The notes beneath the pieces were generated by a model. It saw only the letters and a program-made list of their open reading frames with translations, was not told where the DNA came from and ran no database searches. From the NCBI GenBank assembly GCA_905214725.1, contig CAJMNH010000009.1:40092-104091 (forward strand): a DNA stretch of 64,000 nucleotides. Reading direction: 5' to 3'. Of the stretch, positions 32,535-41,525 are shown piece by piece. The stretch's first letter is position 1. Each line of letters begins with the position of its first letter. The position numbers and the translations under genes are program-made. The DNA comes from an uncultured bacterium (lineage in GTDB: Bacteria > Bacteroidota > Bacteroidia > Bacteroidales > Rikenellaceae).

Positions 32535-32885
32535 TTACAGATTGAAATAGGTCGGAATGCCCGAAACCTTCGCCGTGTGCGTATAACACCCCTCCCAGCT
32601 GTTCGTTCTCCGATATTGGGGATTGGACGATATGGGCCACCCTGTCTGGTAGCCCCATCGGGTCGGTGTAGAAAGATAGTAGTTTCCACGCTCCTGAACC
32701 AAATGCATCGTATAGCTATAAAAACCGCCGTTGAGATCGCTATGATATACCGTTATTTCACGCACGAATATCAGGCCGTCGGATTCACTCGCATTCGACA
32801 CGGAAACGCACTCGGCGGAATCGGAAGCGCAGACATGCAAACATCCCAGCGTCAGCACCATAAACAATATTGCCAGTTTCTTCAT
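32535..32885 (-). CDS. Small secreted hypothetical protein
   Basis: A 116-residue protein with a signal peptide (MKKLAILFMVLTLGCLHVCA). The mature part contains ECVSVSNASESDGLIFVREITVYHSDLNGGF and YYLSTPTRWGYQTGWP in pieces, and ends in a single-cysteine segment (EGCYTHTAKVSGIPTYFNL). It looks beta-rich. I recognise no family. It lies 168 bp upstream of the NTF2-like gene on the same strand and may share its transcript. Confidence 0.65.
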   Translation of the reverse strand: MKKLAILFMVLTLGCLHVCASDSAECVSVSNASESDGLIFVREITVYHSDLNGGFYSYTMHLVQERGNYYLSTPTRWGYQTGWPISSNPQYRRTNSWEGCYTHTAKVSGIPTYFNL

Positions 32886-33006
32886 TTTCGGATGCCCTCA
32901 TACGTGTCGGGCGCAACGTTTACATTACGATAATCGAGATTGTTTCGTTTGTCCTGACAATAGTGTACGCACATAAAAAAAGCGCGGACAAAACTCTGTT
33001 TTATCT

Positions 33007-33122
33007 GCTTTTGAGGTCTTCGACTACCTATCTACCAAATAAACGAGTAAAGCCCACGCCGTGCAGCGTGAGCGTCATCGCTTTACTCTTTGGTAGATTG
33101 AAATTGTCGAAGTTTCAAAAGC
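33007..33122. repeat. Long interrupted hairpin in an otherwise gene-free interval
   Basis: Five nested paired arms can be read. GCTTTTGA (33007-33014) pairs with TCAAAAGC (33115-33122). CTTCGAC (33019-33025) pairs with GTCGAAG (33106-33112). TCTACCAAA (33031-33039) pairs with TTTGGTAGA (33089-33097). GAGTAAAGC (33045-33053) pairs with GCTTTACTC (33080-33088). CACGC pairs with GCGTG (33055-33070). There is no T-run, so it is not a simple terminator. It could be a MITE remnant or a structured RNA. The rest of 32886-33235 holds nothing I recognise. Confidence 0.65.
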
Positions 33123-33235
33123 AAGAATACAAGCTAAACGCTTTTTCCCAATATGTCTAAAATATGCGTACCGAACGCATCATCGCATCATAGGCATTCC
33201 TATTATTAATTAGACTTTGTACAAATATACGTCAT

Positions 33236-34414
33236 CTATTCGTAAATCAAATACTTTTCTCTGATTTTCTCGAACCGTTCTACGTCGGGCTGCCAGCGGG
33301 CCTTGATCTCGGCGGCCGAACGACCGTCGAGAATCATCTCGCGCACCCAACCCGCGCCGATCAGCTTCTCGAACATCGGGGTGAAGAACGCTTCGCCCAT
33401 CCCCAATGCCCGATAGGCGTCGATCACATAATCGAGCGTCAACCCCTTGGCGAGTATCTCCTCGCAAGGCTTCGCACTCAGATCGACGCCGTGGCACAGA
33501 CGGCCTTCGAGCGGCGGATGCTTCGCGCCGGCGGTCGGGCGGGGCGTAAACGTAAACGCATAACGGTCGGCCGGCAGATCGGGATGGCCGTAGATCTCGA
33601 ACGGCTTGTCGGTGCCGCGCCCCAGACTCACGACCGTCCCCTCGAAGAGGCAGGTCGACGGATAGAGATAGATCGCGCGCTGCGTCGGCAGGTTGGGCGA
33701 CGGCGCGACGGGCAGTTCGTAGCGTGTGGCATGAGTATAGTTGCGGCAGGGAACGACCGTCAGCTCGCACGGCTTCGCCCACCCCTCGCCGACGGCCATA
33801 CGGGCGATCTCGCCCATCGTCAGACCGTGCACGACGGGAATCGGCAACGCGCCGACGCCCGACTTGTATTTCATGTCGAGCACGGGGCCGTCGATATACG
33901 ATCCGTTGGGATTGGGTCGGTCCAGCACCACCACCGAGCGACCGAAATCGGCGCAGGCGTCCATCATGCGCAGCATCGAAATATAGTAGGTGTAGAAGCG
34001 CAGCCCTACGTCCTGCATATCGACCAACAGCACGTCGAACGAGCGCATCGCCTCGTCCGAAGGGCGGCGCGTGCGGCCGTCGTAGAGCGAACGAATCGGC
34101 ACGCCGGTACGTTCGTCGACCGAACTGGCAACATGCTCGCCCGCATCGGCCGTGCCGCGGAATCCGTGCTCGGGCGAAAAAATACCTGTCAGTTGCACGC
34201 CGCTGCGATGCAGCAGATCGACCAGATGTTCGTCGCCTACGCGCGAGGTCTGATTGGCCAATACGGCTACGCGCCGGCCGCGCAAAAGCGGAAAGTAGGC
34301 GGCCGTATCGGCCGCACCGACCAGCACTTCGCCGGTCGGCGCAGCGGCGGCCTCTCCACAGAAAAAGGCCAGTAACAGGCCGACGAAGGCGAATGACAGC
34401 AGCGGTCTCTTCAT
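33236..34414 (-). CDS. namZ: DUF1343 / NamZ-type exo-beta-N-acetylmuramidase
   Basis: A 392-residue exported protein (signal peptide MKRPLLSFAFVGLLLAFFCGEAAA). Family blocks: RVAVLANQTSRVGDEHLVDLL, GIFSPEHGFRGTADAGEHV, PIRSLYDGRTRRPS, DVLLVDMQDVGLRFYTYYIS, VLDRPNPNGSYIDGPVL, and LSLGRGTDKPFEIYGHP near the middle-end (in short pieces). The GH171 NamZ enzymes remove terminal MurNAc from peptidoglycan fragments during recycling. It lies 12 bp after the flavodiiron gene and is probably the last gene of a prfB-fprA-namZ unit. The annotation as NamZ is by family; many DUF1343 proteins are untested. Confidence 0.9.
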   Translation of the reverse strand: MKRPLLSFAFVGLLLAFFCGEAAAAPTGEVLVGAADTAAYFPLLRGRRVAVLANQTSRVGDEHLVDLLHRSGVQLTGIFSPEHGFRGTADAGEHVASSVDERTGVPIRSLYDGRTRRPSDEAMRSFDVLLVDMQDVGLRFYTYYISMLRMMDACADFGRSVVVLDRPNPNGSYIDGPVLDMKYKSGVGALPIPVVHGLTMGEIARMAVGEGWAKPCELTVVPCRNYTHATRYELPVAPSPNLPTQRAIYLYPSTCLFEGTVVSLGRGTDKPFEIYGHPDLPADRYAFTFTPRPTAGAKHPPLEGRLCHGVDLSAKPCEEILAKGLTLDYVIDAYRALGMGEAFFTPMFEKLIGAGWVREMILDGRSAAEIKARWQPDVERFEKIREKYLIYE

Positions 34415-34426
34415 CGTTGCGGGTTT

Positions 34427-35617
34427 TTATCGTTTCATATCTTCAATGAGCGCATCGACCATCGTGCGGCAATGCGACTCGGCGCACGTCGAATAACCCT
34501 GTTTCAACTCGATGGGCGCTCCGACAACCGGCCATTTCACCCCTTCGGCGAACTCCGCCATACGACGCACGGCGGCGCCGGCCCATGTAAAGGAGCCGAA
34601 GCAGGCGAAACGGCGGTGCGGAATACAACGCTCCGCAATCTTGTGCAGCAGCGCATCGACCGGCGGAAAGAGCTGACCGTTGTAGGTCGGCGAACCGACG
34701 ACGAGCGTGTCATAGCGGAAAATATCGCGCAACACCTGCGACACGTCGGCTGTCGAGAGGTTATACACCACAATGGGCTTTACCCCTGCGGCGGCCAGAT
34801 CGCGGGCTACGGTCTCGGCCACCTGCTCCGTATTGCCGTACATCGAGCCGTAGGCTATGACCACGCCCTGCTCGCCCTCGTAACGGCTCATCCTGTCGTA
34901 AAGCGCGACAACCCGTTTTATCTCGCGCCGCCAGACGGGGCCGTGCGTCGAACAGATCATGGCGATATCCAGCGGGGCGATCTTTTGCAACGCGCGCTGC
35001 ACAGGCTGGCCGTACTTGCCCACGATGCAAGCATAGTAGCGGCGCATCTCCTCCCAGAAGGGTTCGACATCGAGTTCCTCGTCCATAATGCCGCCGTTGA
35101 GCGCGCCGAACGTACCGAATGCGTCGCCCGAAAAGATCGTCCGCTCCTCGGCGCACCACGTCGCCATCGTCTCGGGCCAGTGCACCATCGGAATCATGCA
35201 GAACGAGAGCGTCAGACCGCCCAGATCGAGCGTATCGCCCTCCTTCACCTCGACCGTCCCGTCGATGATGCCGTAATACCCCTCGACCATCTGCAACGTC
35301 TTGGCGTTGCCGACGATCCGCACTTCGGGATAAACCTGACGGACGGCCGCGATCGACGCCGAATGGTCCGGCTCCATATGATTGATTACCAGATAATCCA
35401 ACGGCTTGTCGCCCAGTCGTTCACGGATATTGGCCAGCAGGCGTCCCGTGAAGCAGGCGTCGACCGTGTCGATGAGCGCCGTCCGCTCTCCGCAGACCAG
35501 ATAGGCATTGTACGATACGCCGAGCGGCAACGGCCACAACGCCTCGAAAAGATGCTTCGTGCGGTCATTGACCCCGACATAGAAAATACGATCCGTTAGT
35601 TTTGTCAGATCCTTCAT
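34427..35617 (-). CDS. A-type flavodiiron protein (FprA family)
   Basis: A 396-residue protein that reduces O2 or NO in anaerobes. The N-terminal MBL-like diiron domain has NHMEPDHS (HxExDH), a second ligand set at FSGDAFGTFG and STHGPVW. The C-terminal flavodoxin domain starts VVIAYGSMYGNTEQVAETVA (FMN phosphate loop) and includes VGSPTYNGQLFPPV and GSFTWAGAAVRRMAEF. It lacks a rubredoxin extension, so electrons come from a separate donor. It is 48 bp downstream of prfB on the same strand. Fits an obligate anaerobe. Confidence 0.95.
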   Translation of the reverse strand: MKDLTKLTDRIFYVGVNDRTKHLFEALWPLPLGVSYNAYLVCGERTALIDTVDACFTGRLLANIRERLGDKPLDYLVINHMEPDHSASIAAVRQVYPEVRIVGNAKTLQMVEGYYGIIDGTVEVKEGDTLDLGGLTLSFCMIPMVHWPETMATWCAEERTIFSGDAFGTFGALNGGIMDEELDVEPFWEEMRRYYACIVGKYGQPVQRALQKIAPLDIAMICSTHGPVWRREIKRVVALYDRMSRYEGEQGVVIAYGSMYGNTEQVAETVARDLAAAGVKPIVVYNLSTADVSQVLRDIFRYDTLVVGSPTYNGQLFPPVDALLHKIAERCIPHRRFACFGSFTWAGAAVRRMAEFAEGVKWPVVGAPIELKQGYSTCAESHCRTMVDALIEDMKR

Positions 35618-35665
35618 AACGAATATTGCAATTTATTATCAAATACTGTTTTATCCTTCGACCGT

Positions 35666-36779
35666 CTATGCTTCGGCGCCGAACTCCATCAGGTAGGCCT
35701 TGATGAAGTCGTCGATCTTGCCGTCCATCACGCCGTCGACGTCCGAAGTCTGGCACCCCGTGCGGTGATCTTTCACACGGCGGTCGTCGAAGACATAGGA
35801 GCGGATCTGCGAACCCCACTCGATGCGTTTCTTGCCCGCTTCGAGCGCCTGCTGCGTCGCCATGCGCTTGTCCAACTCACGCTGGTAGAGCTTGCTGCGC
35901 AGGATGCGCAGCGCATTCTCGCGGTTCATCAGCTGCGAGCGGGTCTCCATGTTCTCGATCAGGAACTCGACGGGTTCGCCCGTGTCGGAATCCTTGCCGT
36001 GATAACGCAGCCGCACGGCGGTCTCGACCTTGTTGACGTTCTGACCGCCCGCGCCCGACGAACGGAAGGTGTCCCATTCGATGTCCGACGGGTTGACGAC
36101 CACCTCGATCGAATCGTCCACCGCCGGCGAGACGAAGACCGACGCAAAGGTCGTCTGACGTTTGTTGTTGGCATTGAACGGCGATAGACGCACCATACGG
36201 TGCACGCCGTTCTCACTCTTGAGATAACCGTAGGCGTAGTCGCCCTCTATTTCGAGCGTGCAGGATTTGACGCCTACCTCGTCGCCCGCCTGATAGTCGA
36301 GCGTCTTGATCTTGTAGCCGTGCGCCTCGCACCAGCGGGTATACATGCGCAGCAGCATCGACGCCCAGTCGAGCGCCTCGGTGCCGCCGGCTCCGGCGTT
36401 GATGTCCAGAATGGCGCCCATCTTATCCTCGTCGCGGCGCAGCATGTTGCGCAGTTCGAGCGCTTCGATATGCTCCATCGTTCGGGCGTAATGCTCATCC
36501 ATCTCGGCCTCGGAGATCACCTCCTCCTTCAGAAAATCGGGCATGAGTTCCAAATCCTCGACCTCCTTTACGATGGCGTCGTAATCGGTGATCCAGCTCT
36601 TGATCGCCGCAACCTTGCGCAGTTGCTCCTGCGCATGCGCGGCATCTTCCCAAAAGTCGGGCTCTTGGGTCTTCTCCTCTTCGTTCTGTAAATCTATGCG
36701 CTTCTGAGCGATGTCAAAGACACCTCCCCAACGCATCCTGACGTCTTACAGCCTCTTTAATCTGTTCTGCTAAAACCAT
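35666..36779 (-). CDS. prfB: Peptide chain release factor 2, with programmed +1 frameshift
   Basis: Translation starts at the ATG at 36779 (MVLAEQIKEAVRRQDALGRCL) and meets an in-frame TGA at 36714-36716. A +1 shift on CTT TGA C (36713-36719), preceded by the internal Shine-Dalgarno-like GGGGAGGT, continues as DIAQKRIDLQ, giving 370 residues. RF2 marks are the SPF tripeptide (LSPFNANNKRQ) and the GGQ loop (SSGAGGQNVNKVETA). The shift is the classical autoregulation of RF2: high RF2 terminates at UGA. A -7 element lies at 36808-36815. Annotation tools may miss the first 21 codons. Confidence 0.96.
36713..36726 (-). promoter_or_regulatory. RF2 programmed frameshift site
   Basis: Minus-strand AGGTGTCTTTGAC: an internal ribosome-binding-like AGG, the slippery CTT and the TGA stop followed by C, as in most bacterial prfB genes. 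Confidence 0.92.
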
Positions 36780-36807
36780 AATTCCCGGGCTTGAAATTGT
36801 ATGGGAA

Positions 36808-36815
36808 CAAAGGTA
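36808..36815 (-). promoter_or_regulatory. -7 promoter element of prfB
   Basis: TACCTTTG on the minus strand, 29 bp before the prfB ATG. Confidence 0.65.
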
Positions 36816-36954
36816 CAAAAACTTTTCCAGAAATCGTCGGCGCAATTTTCTTTTCGCGTTCCTCGTCCTGCCCGCAACGCCGACGGAGGTCCCGAACAGG
36901 AGCTGCCGGATGCCAGTTTGTTTTTTGCGTCCGGAGATTTTACGAAAAAAATTG

Positions 36955-36962
36955 TAACTTTG
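36955..36962 (+). promoter_or_regulatory. -7 promoter element of the truncated sigma factor gene
   Basis: TAACTTTG, 26 bp before the start at 36988. The broken gene may still be transcribed. Confidence 0.55.
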
Positions 36963-36987
36963 GACGCCGGACGAAATATGAGCATGC

Positions 36988-37201
36988 ATGATTTCCCAGC
37001 CTAAATACGACATCAACGATAACCGCGCGGTCATCCACCGACTCAACCGCGGCGACATGACGTGCTTCGAGGCTTGCTATAAATTCTACTATCGCGGGCT
37101 GTGCAGTTTCGCTTCGCGCTGGGTTCCGCTCTCCGTCGCCGAGGACATCGTGCAGGATACGATGCTCTACATCCGGGAAAACCGAGACAAGCTGCTCGAA
37201 G
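36988..37201 (+). pseudogene. Truncated ECF sigma factor gene (region 2 only)
   Basis: The first 71 codons encode the start of an ECF sigma-70 factor: NRAVIHRLNRGDMTCFEACYKFYYRGL, then AEDIVQDTMLYIRENRDKLLEEL (the 'AEDIVQD' helix of region 2). Regions 2.4 and 4 are missing because the DNA switches at 37202 to a piece of the alpha-galactosidase gene through an 8-bp microhomology (AACTCTGC). The reading frame continues for about 100 codons in the wrong frame of that piece, giving a chimeric peptide without sense. In Bacteroidetes such sigma genes normally precede fecR and susCD genes, which are absent here. Confidence 0.85.
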
Positions 37202-37624
37202 AACTCTGCGCCCTACGGAGATGCGCCCTTATGGGTACAGTATTCCGACTGCTAGCGCACAACGGGAGATATTCGAGACACGTGGAAGAGCATCTCTTCC
37301 ATCGGTTTCGCACAGCAGAAGTGGGCCCCTTTCTGCGGGCCCGGGCACTGGCCCGACGCGGACATGCTCGTCGTCGGACTCGTCGGATGGGGGCCCAAGC
37401 TCCACTACACCAAGCTGACCGCGGACGAGCAGTACACACACATGTCCTTATGGGCCATGCTCGCGTCGCCGCTGCTCATCGGGTGCGACTTGGCCAGAAT
37501 GGATGAATTCACACGCTCTCTGCTTACGAACGACAAATTCTCAGCCGAAGTTCCGCCACACGGCGTCATCCTGCTGAAACTATATCCCGGAAACACGAAG
37601 AAAAACGTCGCTCCCCAGAAATAA
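37202..37624 (+). pseudogene. Mosaic fragment of the GH27 alpha-galactosidase gene
   Basis: Bases 37202-37534 match 10310-10642 with about 5 differences in 333 and no gaps (residues 318 onward). Bases 37529-37624 match 10871-10966 with about 12 differences in 96. Between them 234 bp (78 codons, in frame) are missing, with AACGAC at the joint present once here and twice in the intact gene. A nonsense change (TGG to TAG) lies in the SDCW motif. It lacks a signal peptide, nucleophile and promoter of its own, so it cannot make an enzyme. The very different divergence of the two halves indicates two separate events. Confidence 0.9.
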
Positions 37625-37703
37625 CAACCACAAAAACACAACTCGCAGAGAAAGAAAAACAAAACTCGCTGAAAAACTCCCTATCGGTGAAATATGATAA
37701 AAT

Positions 37704-37744
37704 AAAAAGGAGAGGGCGGGTTTTCAACCCGCCCTCTCCTTTTT
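37704..37744. terminator. Bidirectional terminator between the alpha-galactosidase fragment and yidC
   Basis: A 19-bp perfect stem, AAAAAGGAGAGGGCGGGTT with its complement, around TTC, ending in TTTTTATT. Both flanks are shared with the hairpin at 11024, but the stem is not. Confidence 0.9.
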
Positions 37745-37806
37745 ATTCTTAGAGCCTCTGCAAAAAAATAACACGGAAAATACGACCACGTCAGGCAGCA
37801 CCGACT

Positions 37807-39756
37807 TTACTTCCGCTTCGGCTTCTTGACCCCGCCCTGAGATCGCTGTGCAGCTTCCTGCTGACGCATCAACTCCTCGTAACGCAGCTGAAACTTCGAC
37901 TTTTTCTTATTCTTCGCCTTATTGGCATTGGCCTGCATAACGGCATGGATCTTTCCGTCGTCCACCAATTTTCGAATCAGGAAGGTCTGGGCGATGGTCA
38001 GCAGGTTGAACAGCAGATAGTAGTAGCACAAGCCGCTCGAATAGTCGTTGAACCAGCAGAGCATGAAGATCGGCATCATATAAACCATCATGAATTTCAT
38101 GCCCGCCATCTGCGGCTGCGCCGCAGCGGTCTGCTGGTAGCTGACATAGGAGAATCCGAAGGTCGACAACGCCATCAACAAAGCGAACAAGCTCACATGG
38201 TTGCCATAGAAAGGAATCGAGAAGGGCAGATTCAGAATGCTGTCGTACGACGAGAGGTCGTGCGCCCAAAGGAACGCCTGCCCACGCAACTCGATCGAAG
38301 AGGGGAAGAAACGGAACATGGCGATCAGGATCGGGAATTGAATCAGCATCGGGATACAACCGCCCATCGGATTGATGCCCGCCTTTTTGTAGAGGGCCAT
38401 CGTCTCCTGCTGTTTCTTCATCGCGTCGTCCTGCTTGGGATACTTGGCATTCAGGGCGTCGATTTCCGGTTTGATCAACCGCATCTTGGCCTGCGAGATA
38501 TAGCTCTTGTAAGTCAGCGGCGAAACGATGAGTTTGATGAGAATCGCCAGAATCAGGATGATCCAGCCGAAGCTCGAAATGTATTGCCGGAGGAAATCGA
38601 AAACGGGAATCACCAGCCAGCGGCTCACCCACCCGATAATGCCCCATCCCATCGGAATCAGGCGATCGAGCAGCAGCGTCTGTCCTTGCGCGTCGTCGAT
38701 CTTCTTCAATACGGCGTATTTGTTGGGGCCGAAATAGAACGAAAAGTCATACTGCTCGGTCTGCGACGTATAAGGTACGGCCATCGACGCCGAGAAGGCT
38801 TTGATCAGTCCCGAATCGGGCGACGCGGTATCATACCCCACGTCGGCGTAGAGGAAATCGTTCCGCGCAATGAGCACCGACGAGAAGAACTGCTGTTTGA
38901 AGGCGATCCACTCCACCGATGAAGAGATCTTCTCCGCTTTCGCCCCCTCGCCCATCGACAGATCGTCGATCGACCCTTCGCCCGGAACGCGGTAGGCGAC
39001 CGTCGTGTACATATTCTCGTTCTTGAAACCGCGCTCGTTCTGGTACGAGGTATTGCTCCACGCTATGCCGATGCTGCTCTGATTGGCCATATAGGGGGCC
39101 ATGTTCACCATGCGTACCGTGTAATCGACCAGATAGTCGCGCGAAGGCTTCGCCTCGTTGTAAACCACGTATTCATACTCCAACACCGCGTCCGCCGCCA
39201 CCGAAAGCCGCATGCGGACGATCTGCGCCGTGTCGGTCCGAACGACCGGATCGGCCGTGAAGGTATAATCCGACGTATTGACTTTCACGTTGTTCAGACC
39301 GTTCTTGATAAAGAACGACAGGTCGAACTTCGCGCTTTCGGGAACGAACATCTCGATCGGCTCGTTGCGCTCGCCCTGACGACCGTAACGCGTATAGTCT
39401 TTGAGCGTTACCGCCTGCACGATTCCCCCGCGCGTCGAAAAAAGCACTTTCATCACGTCGTTCTCGACCGCAATCTGCCGCGGCTCCGCATTCTTGGCCG
39501 TTGCGAGCCAATCGCCCAACACGGCCACTTCGCGCGCCAACTGCGTCGAATCGGGCGTTGCGACGCCGAGCGATTCGGAGACCGGCGCGGCGACAACCGC
39601 CGAGTCGGGCACGACGGGCTGCTTCATTTCGGGATGAGCGGCCTCGTAAGCCGCCAGCTCCTCCTGATATTTCTGCTGTTGCTTTGAACTGTAAATCGTA
39701 AATCCGAAAAAGACGATACCGATAAGGACGATGCCTATGATTGATTTTTTATCCAT
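37807..39756 (-). CDS. yidC: Membrane protein insertase YidC
   Basis: A 649-residue Oxa1/YidC-family insertase. There is an N-terminal anchor (IIGIVLIGIVFFGFTIY), a large periplasmic P1 beta-sandwich (about 60-360), then the conserved five-helix core: FGWIILILAILIKLIVSPLTYKSY, QAKMRLIKPEIDALNAKYP, NPMGGCIPMLIQFPILIAMF and the later pair ending FLIRKLVDDGKI, each given in part. The hydrophilic-groove Arg lies in the YKSY-adjacent helix. The basic tail (QGGVKKPKRK) suits ribosome contact. Co-transcribed with pyrG (25 bp upstream). A copy of its last 15 codons exists at 11119. Confidence 0.97.
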   Translation of the reverse strand: MDKKSIIGIVLIGIVFFGFTIYSSKQQQKYQEELAAYEAAHPEMKQPVVPDSAVVAAPVSESLGVATPDSTQLAREVAVLGDWLATAKNAEPRQIAVENDVMKVLFSTRGGIVQAVTLKDYTRYGRQGERNEPIEMFVPESAKFDLSFFIKNGLNNVKVNTSDYTFTADPVVRTDTAQIVRMRLSVAADAVLEYEYVVYNEAKPSRDYLVDYTVRMVNMAPYMANQSSIGIAWSNTSYQNERGFKNENMYTTVAYRVPGEGSIDDLSMGEGAKAEKISSSVEWIAFKQQFFSSVLIARNDFLYADVGYDTASPDSGLIKAFSASMAVPYTSQTEQYDFSFYFGPNKYAVLKKIDDAQGQTLLLDRLIPMGWGIIGWVSRWLVIPVFDFLRQYISSFGWIILILAILIKLIVSPLTYKSYISQAKMRLIKPEIDALNAKYPKQDDAMKKQQETMALYKKAGINPMGGCIPMLIQFPILIAMFRFFPSSIELRGQAFLWAHDLSSYDSILNLPFSIPFYGNHVSLFALLMALSTFGFSYVSYQQTAAAQPQMAGMKFMMVYMMPIFMLCWFNDYSSGLCYYYLLFNLLTIAQTFLIRKLVDDGKIHAVMQANANKAKNKKKSKFQLRYEELMRQQEAAQRSQGGVKKPKRK

Positions 39757-39781
39757 TCAAACTTTCTCGATAAAAGAGAGA

Positions 39782-41401
39782 TTAGTTACCACTGTATTTC
39801 AACGCCGCAGCCACGAAGGCCACGAACAAGGGGTGCGGCGTCCGCACCGTACTTTTATATTCGGGATGGTACTGCGTACCGACGAACCACGGATGGTTCT
39901 GCAATTCGACGACCTCGACCAGTCCCGTCTCGGGATTGACGCCGGCGGACAGCATGCCGTGCGTCTCGAAATCGGCGAGGTAGTCGTTGTTGAACTCGTA
40001 GCGGTGACGGTGACGCTCGACGATATCGGTCGCGCCATAGGCCGCAGCCGCTTTCGAATCGGGCCGCAACTGACAGGGATACCCGCCCAGACGCATCGTA
40101 CCCCCTTTGGCCGTCACGCCCTTCTGCTCCTCCATCAGATCGATGACCGGATGTTTGGTCGAAGGCTCCATCTCGGTCGAGTTGGCATCCTTGAATTTCA
40201 ACACGTTGCGGGCGAATTCAATCACGGCGCACTGCATTCCCAGACAGATGCCCAAGAACGGCACGCCGTGCTCCCGGGCAAATTTCACCGCCGTAATTTT
40301 CCCCTCGATACCCCGATTGCCGAAGCCCGGCGCCACGAGAATTCCGGCCATTTTGCCCAACGTCTCCTCGACATTGGCTTCGTCGATCTTCTCCGAATTG
40401 ACATAACGCAGCTTGACCTTGCAGTCGTTCATCGCGCCGGCATGGATAAACGCTTCGCTGATGGACTTATAGGCGTCGGGAAGTTCGGTGTATTTTCCCA
40501 CCAGCGCGATTTCGATCTTGTGGTGCGGATTTTTGATCTTCTCCACAAAAGCCTTCCACTGCTCCATATCGGGTTCCCGATCGGCCGGCAGATCGAGTTT
40601 CGAGAGTACCACCTCGTCCAGATGTTGATTGTGCATGCGCAACGGCACTTCGTAGATCGTAGATACGTCGATCGACTCCATCACGGCGTTCGCATCGACG
40701 TTGCAAAAAAGCGCCACCTTGCGACGCAACCCTTGCGACAAGGGATGCTCGGTGCGCAGCACCAGAATATCCGGCTGCAATCCGTTCTCCATCAGCGCCT
40801 TGACAGAATGCTGCGTAGGTTTGGTCTTCAACTCGCCCGAAGCGGCCATGTACGGAATCAGCGTCAGATGCACGAGCGCCGTATCGCGGTAACCGAGCGC
40901 ATAGCGCAATTGTCGTACCGACTCGATGAAGGGCAGCGATTCGATGTCGCCCACGGTGCCGCCCAGCTCGGTGATAATGATGTCGTAAACCTTCTGCTGA
41001 GCCAGCAGCTGAATGCGCCGCTTGATCTCGTCGGTGATGTGGGGAATAACCTGCACGGTCTTACCCAGATAGTCGCCGCGACGCTCCTTTTCGATAACGC
41101 TCTTATAGATTTTGCCCGTGGTGACGTTGTTGGCCTTCGAGGTGGTGATCGACGTGAACCGCTCGTAGTGCCCCAAATCGAGGTCGGTCTCGGTGCCGTC
41201 TTCGGTCACGTAGCACTCGCCGTGCTCGTAGGGGTTGAGCGTACCGGGGTCGATGTTGATGTAGGGGTCGAGCTTCTGGATGGTCACCGTATATCCCCGC
41301 GCCTGCAACAGGCGGGCGATCGATGCCGCGATAATGCCTTTGCCCAGCGAAGAAGCCACGCCGCCGGTCACAAAGATGTACTTCGGTTTTTTGAGTTTCA
41401 T
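39782..41401 (-). CDS. pyrG: CTP synthase
   Basis: A 539-residue enzyme that aminates UTP to CTP using glutamine and ATP. The synthetase half starts KYIFVTGGVASSLGKGI (P-loop) and has DPYINIDPGTLNPYEHGECYVTEDGTETDLDLGHYERF (in part). The class I glutaminase half has LGICLGMQCAVIEFARN (Cys nucleophile) and a closing WFVGTQYHPEYKS (His). I start at the ATG at 41401 since the conserved domain begins three codons later; longer upstream frames are unsupported. First gene of a pyrG-yidC unit. Confidence 0.98.
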   Translation of the reverse strand: MKLKKPKYIFVTGGVASSLGKGIIAASIARLLQARGYTVTIQKLDPYINIDPGTLNPYEHGECYVTEDGTETDLDLGHYERFTSITTSKANNVTTGKIYKSVIEKERRGDYLGKTVQVIPHITDEIKRRIQLLAQQKVYDIIITELGGTVGDIESLPFIESVRQLRYALGYRDTALVHLTLIPYMAASGELKTKPTQHSVKALMENGLQPDILVLRTEHPLSQGLRRKVALFCNVDANAVMESIDVSTIYEVPLRMHNQHLDEVVLSKLDLPADREPDMEQWKAFVEKIKNPHHKIEIALVGKYTELPDAYKSISEAFIHAGAMNDCKVKLRYVNSEKIDEANVEETLGKMAGILVAPGFGNRGIEGKITAVKFAREHGVPFLGICLGMQCAVIEFARNVLKFKDANSTEMEPSTKHPVIDLMEEQKGVTAKGGTMRLGGYPCQLRPDSKAAAAYGATDIVERHRHRYEFNNDYLADFETHGMLSAGVNPETGLVEVVELQNHPWFVGTQYHPEYKSTVRTPHPLFVAFVAAALKYSGN

Positions 41402-41525
41402 ATCCTCCTTTGAACGTATATTGTCTGAAAAATTTTCCGTTACAACTGTAAATTCCATCGTTTCCGCCCGCCGCGCTTTGCATCGTCAGCAGGCGCGACC
41501 TCGACTTCCGCCGGAAAACAGCGGC

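Noticed and set aside
33007..33122. Interpretation of the long hairpin as an integron attC site
   Set aside because: Bulged hairpins resemble attC, but the conserved R'/R'' core (GTTRRRY / RYYYAAC) is not at its ends and there is no integrase or gene cassette nearby.
36988..37506. A 172-codon open frame joining sigma region 2 to an arginine-rich C-terminus
   Set aside because: The second part is the alpha-galactosidase fragment read in the wrong frame, so the fusion is a by-product of the rearrangement and not a designed gene.
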